Below, piece after piece: positions 10,542-21,101 of a DNA stretch of 64,000 bases (positions within the stretch are counted from its first letter, which is position 1; each line of letters begins with the position of its first letter). The notes under the pieces are model-generated. The model saw only the letters and a list, made by a program, of their open reading frames with translations, was not told where the DNA came from and made no database searches. Both the position numbers and the translations under genes were made by a program. Source of the DNA: Pseudomonas reinekei. GTDB lineage: Bacteria; Pseudomonadota; Gammaproteobacteria; Pseudomonadales; Pseudomonadaceae. The stretch spans positions 62,001 to 126,000 of the forward strand of contig NZ_MSTQ01000010.1 in the NCBI RefSeq assembly GCF_001945365.1, written 5' to 3'.

Positions 10542-11999
10542 TCAGAGCAACACCACGTCGTATTGTTCCTGGGAGTACATGGTTTCCACCTGAAAACGAA
10601 TGGTGCGACCGATAAACACCTCGAGTTCGGCGACGTTACCCGACTCTTCATCCAGCAGACGGTCGACAACCTTCTGGTTCGCCAATACACGATAGCCTTC
10701 CGCCTGATAGGCGCGAGCCTCACGGAGAATTTCGCGGAAGATTTCGTAGCAAACGGTTTCCGGCGTCTTCAACTTGCCGCGCCCCTGGCAACTGGTGCAC
10801 GGCTCGCACAGCACCTGCTCGAGACTTTCGCGGGTGCGCTTGCGGGTCATCTGCACCAGGCCCAGCTCGGTGATGCCGATGATGTTGGTCTTGGCGTGAT
10901 CACGCTCGAGTTGCTTCTCCAGTGTGCGCAGCACTTGGCGCTGATGCTCTTCATCTTCCATGTCGATGAAGTCGATGATGATGATCCCGCCCAGGTTACG
11001 CAGGCGCAGCTGGCGAGCGATGGCGGTCGCGGCTTCGAGATTGGTCTTGAAGATGGTTTCTTCGAGGTTGCGGTGACCGACAAACGCCCCGGTGTTGACG
11101 TCGATGGTGCTCATTGCTTCCGCCGGGTCTACCACCAGGTAGCCACCGGACTTGAGCGGCACTTTGCGCTCCAGGGCTTTCTGGATTTCATCTTCGACAC
11201 CGTACAGATCGAAAATTGGCCGCTCGCCCGGATAATGCTCCAGACGATCGGCGATTTCCGGCATCAATTCGGCGACGAACTGCGTGGTTTTCTGGAAGGT
11301 TTCCCGGGAATCGATGCGGATTTTCTCGATTTTCGGGCTCACCAGATCACGCAGGGTGCGCAGCGCCAGGCCGAGATCTTCGTAGATCACGCTCGGGGCG
11401 CTGATGGTTTTGATCTGCTCACTGATCTGGTCCCACAGCCTGCGCAGGTAACGAATGTCCATCAGGATTTCGTCAGCCCCGGCACCTTCGGCCGCTGTAC
11501 GCAGAATGAATCCGCCGGCTTCCTTGATGCCTTCTTTGGCCACACAATCGGTGACCACTTGCTTGAGGCGCTCGCGCTCGGCTTCGTCTTCGATCTTTAG
11601 TGAAATGCCGACATGCGCGGTGCGTGGCATGTACACCAGATAGCGCGACGGGATCGACAGCTGCGTGGTCAGGCGTGCGCCCTTGGAGCCGATCGGGTCT
11701 TTGGTGACTTGCACCACCAGGCTTTGGCCTTCATGCACCAGTGCGCTGATGCTCTCCACCGCCGGGCCTTCGCGCAGGGAGATTTCCGACGCATGAATGA
11801 AGGCCGCGCGATCCAGGCCGATGTCGACAAATGCCGCCTGCATACCGGGCAACACCCGCACGACTTTGCCTTTATAGATGTTGCCGACGATCCCGCGCTT
11901 TTGCGTGCGTTCGACATGGACCTCTTGCAGGACACCGTTTTCGACCACCGCCACGCGCGATTCCATCGGCGTGATGTTGATCAGGATCTCTTCACTCAT
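10542..11999 (-). CDS. rng: Ribonuclease G
   Basis: A 485-residue endoribonuclease that matures the 5' end of 16S rRNA and cuts A/U-rich mRNAs. It begins MSEEILINITPMESRVAVVE, aligning with E. coli RNase G. It has the S1 domain (IVGNIYKGKVVRVLPGMQA, residues about 30-50), the catalytic acidic segment DFIDMEDEEHQR, and the zinc-link CEPCTSCQGRGKLKT near the C-terminus. An upstream in-frame ATG at 12026 lacks a ribosome site and would add nine non-family residues. It follows maf in the mre operon. Confidence 0.95.
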   Translation of the reverse strand: MSEEILINITPMESRVAVVENGVLQEVHVERTQKRGIVGNIYKGKVVRVLPGMQAAFVDIGLDRAAFIHASEISLREGPAVESISALVHEGQSLVVQVTKDPIGSKGARLTTQLSIPSRYLVYMPRTAHVGISLKIEDEAERERLKQVVTDCVAKEGIKEAGGFILRTAAEGAGADEILMDIRYLRRLWDQISEQIKTISAPSVIYEDLGLALRTLRDLVSPKIEKIRIDSRETFQKTTQFVAELMPEIADRLEHYPGERPIFDLYGVEDEIQKALERKVPLKSGGYLVVDPAEAMSTIDVNTGAFVGHRNLEETIFKTNLEAATAIARQLRLRNLGGIIIIDFIDMEDEEHQRQVLRTLEKQLERDHAKTNIIGITELGLVQMTRKRTRESLEQVLCEPCTSCQGRGKLKTPETVCYEIFREILREARAYQAEGYRVLANQKVVDRLLDEESGNVAELEVFIGRTIRFQVETMYSQEQYDVVLL

Positions 12000-12056
12000 G
12001 GCAGGGTCTCGTTCAGGCATGTTCACGATAATGGCCGCATCGGGTCAGTACGACGC

Positions 12057-12653
12057 TTAACGCGCGTTATGGGTTTGCCAACAGGGTATGCCGAAATGGC
12101 CGAGCAGTTCTGCGGTTTCGCACAGCGGCAGTCCGACCACCGCCGAGTAACTTCCATTGAGCCCGGCGACAAACACCGCGCCAAGGCCTTGAATGCCGTA
12201 GCCTCCAGCCTTGTCCTTCGGCTCGCCGCTGGCCCAATAGGCTGCAGCCTCATCGCGACTGACAGGGCGAAAACGCACCAGGCTGGTGATCACCCGAGAC
12301 TCGCAACGCTCGCCATCGAGCACGGCAATCGCGGTCAGCACCTGATGCTCGTTGCCGGACAACATCATCAGCATGGCGCACGCGTCGGCTTCATCAACCG
12401 GTTTGCCAAGAATTTTTCCGTCGAGCACCACAGCGGTATCGGCGCCGAGCACACAGAACGAGTCTTCCGACACGACCGCACAGCGCCCCGCCTCGGCCTT
12501 GCCGCGCGCCAGACGCTCGACATAAGCCGACGGGGTTTCGTGAGTCAGAGGGGTTTCATCGATATCCGCACTGAGAACGGAAAACGGCACGCCGATCTGC
12601 GTGAGCAGTTCACGCCGACGCGGCGAACCAGAGGCGAGGTACAACCGTTTCAT
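12057..12653 (-). CDS. maf: Maf-family nucleoside triphosphate pyrophosphatase (YhdE type)
   Basis: A 198-residue enzyme that hydrolyses non-canonical or excess nucleotides to monophosphates. The N-terminal [11 protein letters not shown] is the Maf signature, and [18 protein letters not shown] contains the conserved aspartate. Its place between mreD and rng is that of E. coli yhdE, whose product acts on dTTP/UTP and m5UTP; I infer the same specificity. The ATG at 12653 has GGGAGAGG just upstream. The spacing to mreD is 31 nt. Confidence 0.92.
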   Translation of the reverse strand: MKRLYLASGSPRRRELLTQIGVPFSVLSADIDETPLTHETPSAYVERLARGKAEAGRCAVVSEDSFCVLGADTAVVLDGKILGKPVDEADACAMLMMLSGNEHQVLTAIAVLDGERCESRVITSLVRFRPVSRDEAAAYWASGEPKDKAGGYGIQGLGAVFVAGLNGSYSAVVGLPLCETAELLGHFGIPCWQTHNAR

Positions 12654-12684
12654 CAAGACCTCTCCCTGTCTAATGCTGAGCGAA

Positions 12685-13176
12685 TTAATTGATTTTGTAG
12701 CGCCGACTCAATCCGCGCAAACCGAAGCTGATCCAGGGCCAGAGCAAGGCACTGACCAGCGCCGGCAATACCAGCGCCAGCGTTGGCTGGCGGTTACCGG
12801 TGAGGGCACTGAGCCACAACTGGACAAGCTGCGCGAGGCCGAAGATCACCAGGATCACCAGGCTCTGCTGCCACATGGGGAACATCCGCAGACGTTGTTG
12901 CAGCGCCAGGACCAGGTAAGTGATGAGGGTCAGGATCAACGCGTTCTGGCCCAGCAATGTGCCGTAGAGCACGTCTTCGGCCAGGCCCAGGCACCATGCG
13001 GTGACCATCCCGACTTTCTGCGGCAACGCCAACGCCCAGAACGCCAGCAGCAAGGCCAGCCACAGCGGACGCAGGATTTCCATGAATTGCGGCAGCGGCG
13101 AAACGCTGAGCAGCAAACCGATGGCGAATGTCAGCCAGACGATCCAGCCGTTTCGGGAGGCAGTAACACCGACCAT
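12685..13176 (-). CDS. mreD: Rod shape-determining protein MreD
   Basis: A 163-residue inner-membrane protein with about five hydrophobic segments, part of the MreBCD elongasome scaffold that guides lateral wall synthesis. The start ATG overlaps the stop of mreC by one base (TAATG), so translation of the two is coupled. The sequence is typical of gammaproteobacterial MreD ([17 protein letters not shown] near the N-terminus). Confidence 0.93.
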   Translation of the reverse strand: MVGVTASRNGWIVWLTFAIGLLLSVSPLPQFMEILRPLWLALLLAFWALALPQKVGMVTAWCLGLAEDVLYGTLLGQNALILTLITYLVLALQQRLRMFPMWQQSLVILVIFGLAQLVQLWLSALTGNRQPTLALVLPALVSALLWPWISFGLRGLSRRYKIN

Positions 13177-14330
13177 TATTCTCGTCCCCCAGTGGTAGCC
13201 GGTGCAGAGACAGGCGGTTTGGCAGCAGGCTTCACGACGGCAGGTTGAGCTGCCGGCGGTTTGGCGGGCGCAGCAGGTGCTGTTGCGGGCGGCTTAGTCG
13301 CCGCCGGGTGCGTGGCCGTTGGCTTGACCGGTGCGGCGGCAGCCGGTGCGGTTGCCGGGGTTGCTGGCGTGGCGGGTGACGCCGGCGCTGCGACGGTAGA
13401 CGGGACGAGCGCCGGCTTCGGCACGGTCGCCGGAATGATCGGCCCACCACCCTGCGCATCCAGAGACTCCTGCGCCTGGGCGGCATCGTTGGCGCGCTCT
13501 TCCGGGGTACGGGTGTCGCTGAATACCAACAGCAGGTAACGACTGCGGTTCAGTGCGGCGGTCGGCACGGCACGGACAATGGCAAACGGCTGGCCGGAGT
13601 CATGAATCACTTCCTTGACCGTCGCCACCGGGTAACCTGCGGGGAAACGCTGCCCCAGGCCGGAACTGACCAGCAGATCGCCTTCCTTGATGTCGGCGGT
13701 GTCCGCCACATGCCGCAGCTCCAGGCGCTCCGGATTACCGGTGCCGCTGGCAATGGCGCGCAGGCCGTTGCGATTCACCTGCACCGGAATACTGTGGGTG
13801 GTATCGGTCAGCAACAGAACGCGGGAGGTGTACGGCATCAACTCGACCACCTGGCCCATCAGGCCACGGGCATCGAGTACCGGCTGACCCAGCACGACTC
13901 CGTCGCGCTCACCCTTGTTGATGATGATGCGATGGGTAAACGGGTTAGGGTCCATGCCGATCAACTCGGCCACTTCGACCTTCTCGTTGACCAGTGCCGA
14001 AGAGTTGAGCAACTCGCGCAGCCGAACGTTCTGCTCGGTCAGGGCGGCCAGCTTTTGCATGCGCCCCTGCAACAGCAGGTTTTCAGTCTTGAGCTTTTCG
14101 TTTTCGGCGACGAGTTCGGTCCGGCTGCCAAACTGGCTGGCGACACCTTGCCATAGCCGCTGCGGCAGGTCGGTGATCCAGTAAGACTGCATCAACGCCA
14201 GCGACATCTGGCTACGCACTGGCTTGAGCAGTGTGAAACGCGCATCGACCACCATCAGCGCGACCGAAAGCACGACCAGCACCAACAAGCGCACGCCCAG
14301 TGAGGGACCCTTGGTGAAAAGCGGTTTAAT
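13176..14330 (-). CDS. mreC: Rod shape-determining protein MreC, probable ATT start
   Basis: A 384-residue periplasmic elongasome protein anchored by one N-terminal membrane segment, followed by a coiled coil (about 60-105) and beta domains. The only conventional start, GTG at 14294, lies inside a conserved-looking N-terminus and has no ribosome site. Reading upstream gives ATT AAA CCG CTT..., that is (M)KPLFTKGPSLGV, and the ATT is preceded by GGGAGGAG at six bases. I therefore place the start at the ATT at 14328-14330. The last roughly 95 residues are an Ala/Pro/Thr/Lys-rich low-complexity tail, longer than in E. coli. It is coupled to mreD by TAATG. Confidence 0.85.
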   Translation of the reverse strand: MKPLFTKGPSLGVRLLVLVVLSVALMVVDARFTLLKPVRSQMSLALMQSYWITDLPQRLWQGVASQFGSRTELVAENEKLKTENLLLQGRMQKLAALTEQNVRLRELLNSSALVNEKVEVAELIGMDPNPFTHRIIINKGERDGVVLGQPVLDARGLMGQVVELMPYTSRVLLLTDTTHSIPVQVNRNGLRAIASGTGNPERLELRHVADTADIKEGDLLVSSGLGQRFPAGYPVATVKEVIHDSGQPFAIVRAVPTAALNRSRYLLLVFSDTRTPEERANDAAQAQESLDAQGGGPIIPATVPKPALVPSTVAAPASPATPATPATAPAAAAPVKPTATHPAATKPPATAPAAPAKPPAAQPAVVKPAAKPPVSAPATTGGRE

Positions 14331-14367
14331 AAGCCGCTCCTCCCAGGCAAATGTTCTCTTTATTCAT
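14326..14367 (-). CDS. Possible 13-codon leader ORF overlapping the mreC start
   Basis: A short reading frame MNKENICLGGAAY begins with ATG at 14367 and ends with TAA at 14326-14328. Its stop overlaps the proposed ATT start of mreC by one base, and it contains the mreC ribosome binding site GGGAGGAG. It has no clear ribosome site of its own. If translated it could deliver ribosomes to the ATT by termination-reinitiation. This is a structural observation, not proof of expression. Confidence 0.35.
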   Translation of the reverse strand: MNKENICLGGAAY

Positions 14368-14473
14368 ACGGCAGCAAACCGGCCTGGATGCAGAGTGACA
14401 GAAGATAAACGCGAACAGGCAGCACTGCAAAGTGCCGCCTGCGCGCTCAACAGCAAAGAGGCGATCCGGCGAC

Positions 14474-15722
<1,249 letters not shown>

Positions 15723-16010
15723 ATGGCGCTTGAACGCTCCGACGTGGAAAAAATCGCTCATCTGGCCTGTCTTGGCCTAAATGATGCCGATCTTCCGCAC
15801 ATCACTTCAGCCCTCAACAGCATTCTCGGGCTGGTCGACGAAATGCAGGCGGTCAATACCGACGGTATCGAACCACTGGCTCACCCACTGGAAGCCAGCC
15901 AGCGCCTGCGTGCAGACGTCGTGACCGAGACCAATCACCGCGAGGCCTACCAGTCCATCGCACCAGCGGTCGAAAACGGCCTGTACCTGGTTCCGAAAGT
16001 CATCGACTAA
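15723..16010 (+). CDS. gatC: Aspartyl/glutamyl-tRNA(Asn/Gln) amidotransferase subunit C
   Basis: A 95-residue subunit that clamps GatA and GatB together in the amidotransferase converting misacylated Asp-tRNA(Asn) and Glu-tRNA(Gln) to the amides. The N-terminus [18 protein letters not shown] is typical. It starts the gatCAB operon, 17 nt before gatA. Presence of GatCAB implies that at least one of Asn-tRNA or Gln-tRNA is made by the indirect route in this organism. Confidence 0.95.
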   Translation: MALERSDVEKIAHLACLGLNDADLPHITSALNSILGLVDEMQAVNTDGIEPLAHPLEASQRLRADVVTETNHREAYQSIAPAVENGLYLVPKVID

Positions 16011-16026
16011 AGGGAAAGAGCCTGCA

Positions 16027-17478
16027 ATGCATCAATTGACTCTGGCCGAGATCGCCCGCGGACTCGCCGATAAAAAGTTTTCCTCCGAAGAGCTGACCAA
16101 AGTCCTGCTGGCGCGCATTGCCCAGCTCGATCCACAGCTCAACAGTTTCATCAGCCTCACCGAAGACCTGGCACTGTCGCAGGCGAAAGCCGCTGACGCC
16201 CGCCGGGCCAATGGTGAGAGCGGCGCCCTGCTCGGCGCGCCGATCGCCCACAAAGATTTGTTCTGCACCCAGGGCATTCGCACCAGCTGCGGCTCGAAGA
16301 TGCTCGACAACTTCAAGGCTCCGTATGACGCCACCGTCGTCGCCAAGCTGGCCGCTGCCGGCGCCGTGACCCTGGGCAAGACCAACATGGACGAATTCGC
16401 CATGGGTTCGGCCAACGAGTCGAGCTACTACGGCGCGGTGAAAAACCCGTGGAACCTGGATTGCGTCCCGGGCGGCTCGTCCGGCGGTTCGGCGGCGGCC
16501 GTTGCTGCTCGTCTGTTGCCTGCGGCGACCGGCACCGACACTGGCGGCTCCATTCGTCAGCCAGCGGCGCTGACCAACCTCACCGGCCTGAAACCGACGT
16601 ACGGTCGCGTTTCGCGCTGGGGCATGATCGCCTACGCCTCGAGCCTCGATCAGGGCGGCCCGTTGGCCCGCACTGCCGAAGACTGCGCAATATTGCTGCA
16701 AGGCATGGCCGGCTTCGATCCGAACGACTCCACCAGCATCGATGAGCCCGTGCCGGACTACAGCGCCGGCCTCAACGGCTCGCTGCAAGGCCTGCGCATC
16801 GGCGTGCCGAAAGAGTATTTCAGCGCCGGTCTCGACCCGCGCATCGCCGAGCTGATCCACAACAGCGTCAAAGCGCTGGAAAAGCTCGGCGCCGTGATCA
16901 AGGAAATCAGCCTGCCGAACATGCAGCACGCGATCCCTGCGTACTACGTGATCGCCCCGGCAGAAGCCTCGTCCAACCTGTCGCGCTTCGATGGCGTGCG
17001 CTTCGGCTACCGCTGCGAAAACCCGGTCAACCTGATCGACCTGTACAAACGTTCCCGTGGCGAAGGCTTCGGGCCGGAAGTACAGCGCCGGATCATGGTC
17101 GGCGCCTATGCGCTGTCCGCCGGTTACTACGACGCCTACTACCTGAAGGCACAGAAGATTCGTCGCTTGATCAAGAACGACTTCATGGCCGCCTTCAATG
17201 AGGTCGACATCATCCTCGGCCCAACCACGCCGAACCCGGCCTGGAAGCTCGGCGCCAAGAACAGCGACCCGGTCGCCGCGTACCTGGAAGACGTCTACAC
17301 CATCACCGCCAACCTCGCGGGCCTGCCGGGCCTGTCGATGCCGGCCGGTTTTGTCGACGGTCTGCCGGTCGGCGTGCAGTTGCTCGCGCCGTATTTCCAG
17401 GAAGGTCGCCTGTTGAACGTTGCCCACCAGTATCAGTTACACACTGACTGGCACACCCGCACCCCAACCGGCTTCTGA
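16027..17478 (+). CDS. gatA: Aspartyl/glutamyl-tRNA amidotransferase subunit A
   Basis: A 483-residue amidase-signature enzyme that releases ammonia from glutamine. The Ser-cisSer-Lys triad is visible: Lys76 ([10 protein letters not shown]), Ser151 in the glycine/serine-rich [13 protein letters not shown] segment, and nucleophile Ser175 ([10 protein letters not shown]). It is separated from gatB by 10 nt, with GAGGAGA serving gatB. The length is normal and no residue is missing. Confidence 0.97.
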   Translation: MHQLTLAEIARGLADKKFSSEELTKVLLARIAQLDPQLNSFISLTEDLALSQAKAADARRANGESGALLGAPIAHKDLFCTQGIRTSCGSKMLDNFKAPYDATVVAKLAAAGAVTLGKTNMDEFAMGSANESSYYGAVKNPWNLDCVPGGSSGGSAAAVAARLLPAATGTDTGGSIRQPAALTNLTGLKPTYGRVSRWGMIAYASSLDQGGPLARTAEDCAILLQGMAGFDPNDSTSIDEPVPDYSAGLNGSLQGLRIGVPKEYFSAGLDPRIAELIHNSVKALEKLGAVIKEISLPNMQHAIPAYYVIAPAEASSNLSRFDGVRFGYRCENPVNLIDLYKRSRGEGFGPEVQRRIMVGAYALSAGYYDAYYLKAQKIRRLIKNDFMAAFNEVDIILGPTTPNPAWKLGAKNSDPVAAYLEDVYTITANLAGLPGLSMPAGFVDGLPVGVQLLAPYFQEGRLLNVAHQYQLHTDWHTRTPTGF

Positions 17479-17488
17479 GGAGACACAC

Positions 17489-18934
17489 ATGCAATGGGAA
17501 GTCGTGATCGGACTGGAGATTCATACCCAGCTCACCACCCGGTCGAAAATCTTTTCCGGTAGTTCCACCACCTTCGGCTCCGAGCCGAACACCCAGGCCA
17601 GCCTGATCGACCTGGGCATGCCCGGCGTGTTGCCGGTGCTGAACGAGGAAGCGGTGCGCATGGCGGTGATGTTCGGTCTGGCGATTGACGCCGAGATCGG
17701 CCAGCACAACGTGTTCGCCCGTAAAAACTACTTCTACCCGGACCTGCCCAAGGGCTACCAGATCAGCCAGATGGAATTGCCGATCGTCGGCAAGGGCCAC
17801 CTGGACATCGCCCTGGAAGACGGCACGGTCAAGCGTGTCGGCATCACCCGCGCGCACCTGGAAGAAGACGCCGGCAAGAGCTTGCACGAAGAGTTCAATG
17901 GTGCCACCGGTATCGACCTGAACCGTGCCGGCACGCCGCTGCTGGAAATCGTCTCCGAGCCGGACATGCGCAGCGCCAAGGAAGCCGTGGCCTACGTCAA
18001 GGCGATCCACGCGCTGGTGCGTTACCTGGGGATTTGTGACGGCAACATGGCCGAAGGTTCGCTGCGTTGCGACTGCAACGTGTCGATCCGCCCGAAAGGC
18101 CAGGTCGAATTCGGCACCCGCTGCGAGATCAAGAACGTCAACTCGTTCCGCTTCATCGAGAAGGCGATCAACAGTGAAATCCAGCGTCAGATCGAATTGA
18201 TCGAAGACGGTGGCAAGGTGATCCAGCAGACCCGCCTGTACGACCCGAACAAGGACGAAACCCGTCCGATGCGCAGCAAAGAGGAAGCCAACGACTACCG
18301 TTACTTCCCCGATCCGGACCTGCTGCCGGTGGTCATCGAGAACTCGTTCCTCGACGACGTGCGCGCCACCCTGCCGGAATTGCCACCGCAGAAGCGCGAG
18401 CGCTTCCAGGAGCAGTTCGGTCTGTCGGTCTACGACGCCAGCGTCCTGGCCACCAGCCGCGAACAAGCCGATTACTTCGAGAAAGTCGCGAGCATCGGCG
18501 GCGACGCCAAGCTGGCGGCGAACTGGGTGATGGTCGAGTTGGGCAGTCTGCTCAACAAGCAAGGCCTGGACATCGAGCAGTCGCCGGTTTCCGCCGAGCA
18601 ACTGGGCGGCATGCTGTTGCGCATCAAGGACAACACCATCTCCGGCAAAATCGCCAAGGTCGTGTTTGAAGCGATGGCCAACGGCGAAGGCAGCGCGGAC
18701 GAGATCATCGACAAGCGCGGCCTCAAGCAAGTCACCGACAGCGGCGCCATCTCGGCAGTGCTGGATGAAATGCTGGCGGCGAACGCCGAGCAGGTCGAGC
18801 AATACCGTGCGGCAGACGAAGCCAAGCGCGGCAAGATGTTCGGCTTCTTCGTCGGCCAGGCCATGAAAGCCTCCAAGGGCAAGGCCAACCCGCAACAGGT
18901 CAACGAACTGCTCAAAAGCAAGCTCGAAGGCTGA
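17489..18934 (+). CDS. gatB: Aspartyl/glutamyl-tRNA amidotransferase subunit B
   Basis: A 481-residue subunit that binds the misacylated tRNA, activates the acyl group with ATP and receives ammonia from GatA. It begins [15 protein letters not shown], the standard family start, with GAGGAGA upstream. The kinase-like core spans about residues 1-300 with the conserved [10 protein letters not shown] segment, and the helical and YqeY-like tail spans about 300-481 ([11 protein letters not shown]). It is followed by a REP pair and no clear terminator. Confidence 0.97.
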   Translation: MQWEVVIGLEIHTQLTTRSKIFSGSSTTFGSEPNTQASLIDLGMPGVLPVLNEEAVRMAVMFGLAIDAEIGQHNVFARKNYFYPDLPKGYQISQMELPIVGKGHLDIALEDGTVKRVGITRAHLEEDAGKSLHEEFNGATGIDLNRAGTPLLEIVSEPDMRSAKEAVAYVKAIHALVRYLGICDGNMAEGSLRCDCNVSIRPKGQVEFGTRCEIKNVNSFRFIEKAINSEIQRQIELIEDGGKVIQQTRLYDPNKDETRPMRSKEEANDYRYFPDPDLLPVVIENSFLDDVRATLPELPPQKRERFQEQFGLSVYDASVLATSREQADYFEKVASIGGDAKLAANWVMVELGSLLNKQGLDIEQSPVSAEQLGGMLLRIKDNTISGKIAKVVFEAMANGEGSADEIIDKRGLKQVTDSGAISAVLDEMLAANAEQVEQYRAADEAKRGKMFGFFVGQAMKASKGKANPQQVNELLKSKLEG

Positions 18935-18972
18935 TAGGGATGGAGCCAGCTTTCCAACCTGGCTCCAGGCCC

Positions 18973-19062
18973 TGTGGGAGCGAGCCTGCTCGCGAATGGG
19001 ATTCGGCACTCAATTCAAAGTTGACTGTCAGAACTGCATTCGCGAGCAGGCTCGCTCCCACA
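18973..19062. repeat. REP inverted pair (REPIN/BIME) downstream of gatB
   Basis: Two copies of the TGTGGGAGCGAGCCTGCTCGCG element lie in opposite orientation about 40 nt apart. This is the common extragenic palindrome of fluorescent pseudomonads. Confidence 0.9.
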
Positions 19063-19083
19063 CTTGTATCTGGAAGCCTTCAA

Positions 19084-19458
19084 ATGAAGCGTCTACTTGG
19101 ACTTTGCGCCACACTCTCGCTCCTCGCCGGTTGCGCGAGTAACGACATCGTCGATCCGCACGGCTACGACAAGACCGGTGTGGCTTCGTACTACGGCGCC
19201 AGACACCAAGGCAAACGCACCGCCAGTGGCGAGCGTTTCGACAAGAATTCCATGACCGCCGCCCACCGCCAGTTGCCGTTCGGCACACGGGTGAAGGTCA
19301 CCAACCTGAATAACGACAAGTCCTGCGTGGTACGCATCAACGACCGCGGGCCACATACCCGTGGACGCCTGATTGACTTGTCCCATGAGGCTGCCGAGCG
19401 CCTGGGCATGATCAGGAGCGGCACTGCGCGGGTTCGCGTGCAAGCCCTCGACGACTGA
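19084..19458 (+). CDS. RlpA-like septal lipoprotein (double-psi beta-barrel)
   Basis: A 124-residue predicted lipoprotein. The signal ends in the lipobox LLAGC (Cys17), followed by a double-psi beta-barrel domain (GVASYYGARHQGKRTASGE ... RVKVTNLNNDKSCVVRINDRGPH). RlpA proteins cleave denuded glycan strands, and the catalytic His and Asp regions (AAHRQLP and INDRGPH) are present. It lacks the C-terminal SPOR domain of full RlpA, so it is a short paralogue. The start at 19084 has GGAAG upstream. Confidence 0.85.
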   Translation: MKRLLGLCATLSLLAGCASNDIVDPHGYDKTGVASYYGARHQGKRTASGERFDKNSMTAAHRQLPFGTRVKVTNLNNDKSCVVRINDRGPHTRGRLIDLSHEAAERLGMIRSGTARVRVQALDD

Positions 19459-19508
19459 CACTTGGAGCCCCGACCATTCTCGGACTAGCCGACTTACCCC
19501 TGATCAGC

Positions 19509-20570
19509 GTGATCGAATTGCTCAGCGGCCTGGTGCTGCTGATTGCCGGCGCCGAATTAATGGTGCGCGCCGCGGTGCGCCTGGCTGCACGCCTGCATGT
19601 TCGGCCGCTGATCATCGGCCTGACCATCGTCGCCCTCGGCAGCAGCGCGCCGCAGATGGCCGTCAGCCTGCAAGCCACGTTGGCGCACAACGCTGACATC
19701 GCTGTCGGCAGTGTGATCGGCAGCAGCATCTTCAACATCCTCGTCACCCTCGGACTTTCGGCGCTGATCATTCCGCTACGGGTGTCCAGGCAGTTGGTGC
19801 GCCTGGACATTCCCCTGATGATCGGCGCCAGCCTGCTGGTGTCCGTACTGGCGTGGAATGAAGAACTGACCCGTGCCGATGGTGTGATTCTGCTGGCGAC
19901 ATTGCTTCTGTATCTGGCGTTGTTGCTGCGCCAGTCACGGCATTCGGTGCGCCCGGTTTCGACCCATGACCACAGCGGCGAGACGCCATGGTTCACCAGC
20001 GTGCTGATGATCGTCGCCGGGCTGGGGATGCTGGTGTATGCGGGGCACTTGTTGCTGGGCGCAGCGGTGGCGGTGGCCACCGACCTGGGCTTGTCGGAGC
20101 GGATCATCGGTTTGACCATCGTTGCGGTGGGCACCTCCCTGCCTGAACTCGCGACCTCGCTGATCGCCGCGTTACGCGGTGAACGCGAGATCGCCGTGGG
20201 CAACGTGATCGGCAGCAACCTGTTCAACCTGCTGGGCGTGCTCGGCGTGACGGCACTGATTGCGCCATCGCCGTTGTCGGTATCGCCCAATGCCCTGGAC
20301 TTCGACTTGCCTGTCATGCTCGGTGTCACGGTGCTGTGCCTGCCGGTGTTCTATTCCGGTTATCGGGTCACCCGCGCCGAGGGCCTGCTGTTTTTGGGCC
20401 TGTACCTGGCGTACGGCCTGCACGTGGTGTCGTTCACCACGGGTATGCCCCTGGCGGGCAAGCTTGAACACCTGATGCTGTTTTACATCCTGCCGGCGCT
20501 GGTGGCGTTCTTGCTGTTCACGTCGCTGCGCGCCTGGCGGCGCCAACACCACAAGAAGGAATTGCCATGA
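19509..20570 (+). CDS. CaCA-family cation/calcium exchanger (YrbG-like)
   Basis: A 353-residue inner-membrane protein with about ten membrane segments in two inverted alpha repeats. Repeat 1 is GLTIVALGSSAPQM (residues 37-50) and repeat 2 is GLTIVAVGTSLPEL (201-214). The family exchanges Na+ or H+ for Ca2+ using one glutamate in each repeat. Here repeat 1 has Gln49 in place of Glu, while repeat 2 keeps Glu213. The GTG at 19509 lacks a ribosome site. An in-frame ATT at 19476 has GGAG eight bases upstream and would add 11 residues, so the start is uncertain. It is coupled by ATGA to the next gene. Confidence 0.82.
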   Translation: MIELLSGLVLLIAGAELMVRAAVRLAARLHVRPLIIGLTIVALGSSAPQMAVSLQATLAHNADIAVGSVIGSSIFNILVTLGLSALIIPLRVSRQLVRLDIPLMIGASLLVSVLAWNEELTRADGVILLATLLLYLALLLRQSRHSVRPVSTHDHSGETPWFTSVLMIVAGLGMLVYAGHLLLGAAVAVATDLGLSERIIGLTIVAVGTSLPELATSLIAALRGEREIAVGNVIGSNLFNLLGVLGVTALIAPSPLSVSPNALDFDLPVMLGVTVLCLPVFYSGYRVTRAEGLLFLGLYLAYGLHVVSFTTGMPLAGKLEHLMLFYILPALVAFLLFTSLRAWRRQHHKKELP

Positions 20571-20947
20571 CCGAGCATAAAAAACCCGGCGTTGAAGTAC
20601 GTCGCCAAGTGATGGGCGACGCCTTTGTCGACCGCGCGCTGGGCAACGCCACCGAGTTCACCCAGCCGCTTCAGGATTTCGTCAATGAACACGCCTGGGG
20701 CGCCGTGTGGAACCGCGAAGGCTTGCCACTGAAAACCCGCAGCCTGATCACTCTCGCCGCACTGACTGCGCTGAAGTGCCCGCAGGAATTGAAAGGTCAC
20801 GTGCGCGGTGCACTGAATAACGGTTGCACCGTGGATGAGATTCGTGAGGCGCTGCTGCATTGCGCGGTGTATGCGGGTGTGCCGGCGGCGATCGATGCGT
20901 TTCGGGCGGCGCAGGAAGTGATTGATACCTACCAGAAGCCGGAGTGA
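20567..20947 (+). CDS. Carboxymuconolactone decarboxylase family protein
   Basis: A 126-residue member of the CMD/AhpD-like fold. The conserved surface VDEIREALLHCAVYAGVPAA (residues 89-108) holds the Glu/His pattern of gamma-carboxymuconolactone decarboxylases; His98 and Cys99 are adjacent. True protocatechuate-pathway PcaC would be near other pca genes, which are absent here, so the substrate is unknown. Its ATG overlaps the stop of the cation exchanger by four bases, so the two are translationally coupled. Confidence 0.82.
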   Translation: MTEHKKPGVEVRRQVMGDAFVDRALGNATEFTQPLQDFVNEHAWGAVWNREGLPLKTRSLITLAALTALKCPQELKGHVRGALNNGCTVDEIREALLHCAVYAGVPAAIDAFRAAQEVIDTYQKPE

Positions 20948-20980
20948 ATCGCTGGAACTTGCGCTGTCTGCGCAGCCGTC

Positions 20981-21074
20981 TTCGCGAGCAGGCTCGCTCC
21001 CACACAGGATCTATGTCGTACACAATTTTTGTGTCCACTGGAGGTCAACTGTGGGAGCGAGCCTGCTCGCGAAT
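20981..21074. repeat. REP inverted pair (REPIN/BIME)
   Basis: Two oppositely oriented GAGCGAGCCTGCTCGCGAA elements flank about 45 nt. It lies between the convergent CMD gene and AEC transporter gene and may also stop transcription. Confidence 0.9.
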
Positions 21075-21101
21075 GGATCTGATGATCACCGCATGAGGCC
21101 G

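Noticed and set aside
7446-11600. Very long plus-strand reading frame opposite yhdP and rng
   Set aside because: High GC and strong codon bias leave the opposite strand open. The translation is rich in Gln, Arg and His with no domain, and both minus-strand genes are clearly real.
14417-14440. Hairpin between mreB and mreC as a terminator
   Set aside because: The stem AGGCAGCACT/AGTGCCGCCT has a mismatch and no T run, so it is not called as a terminator.
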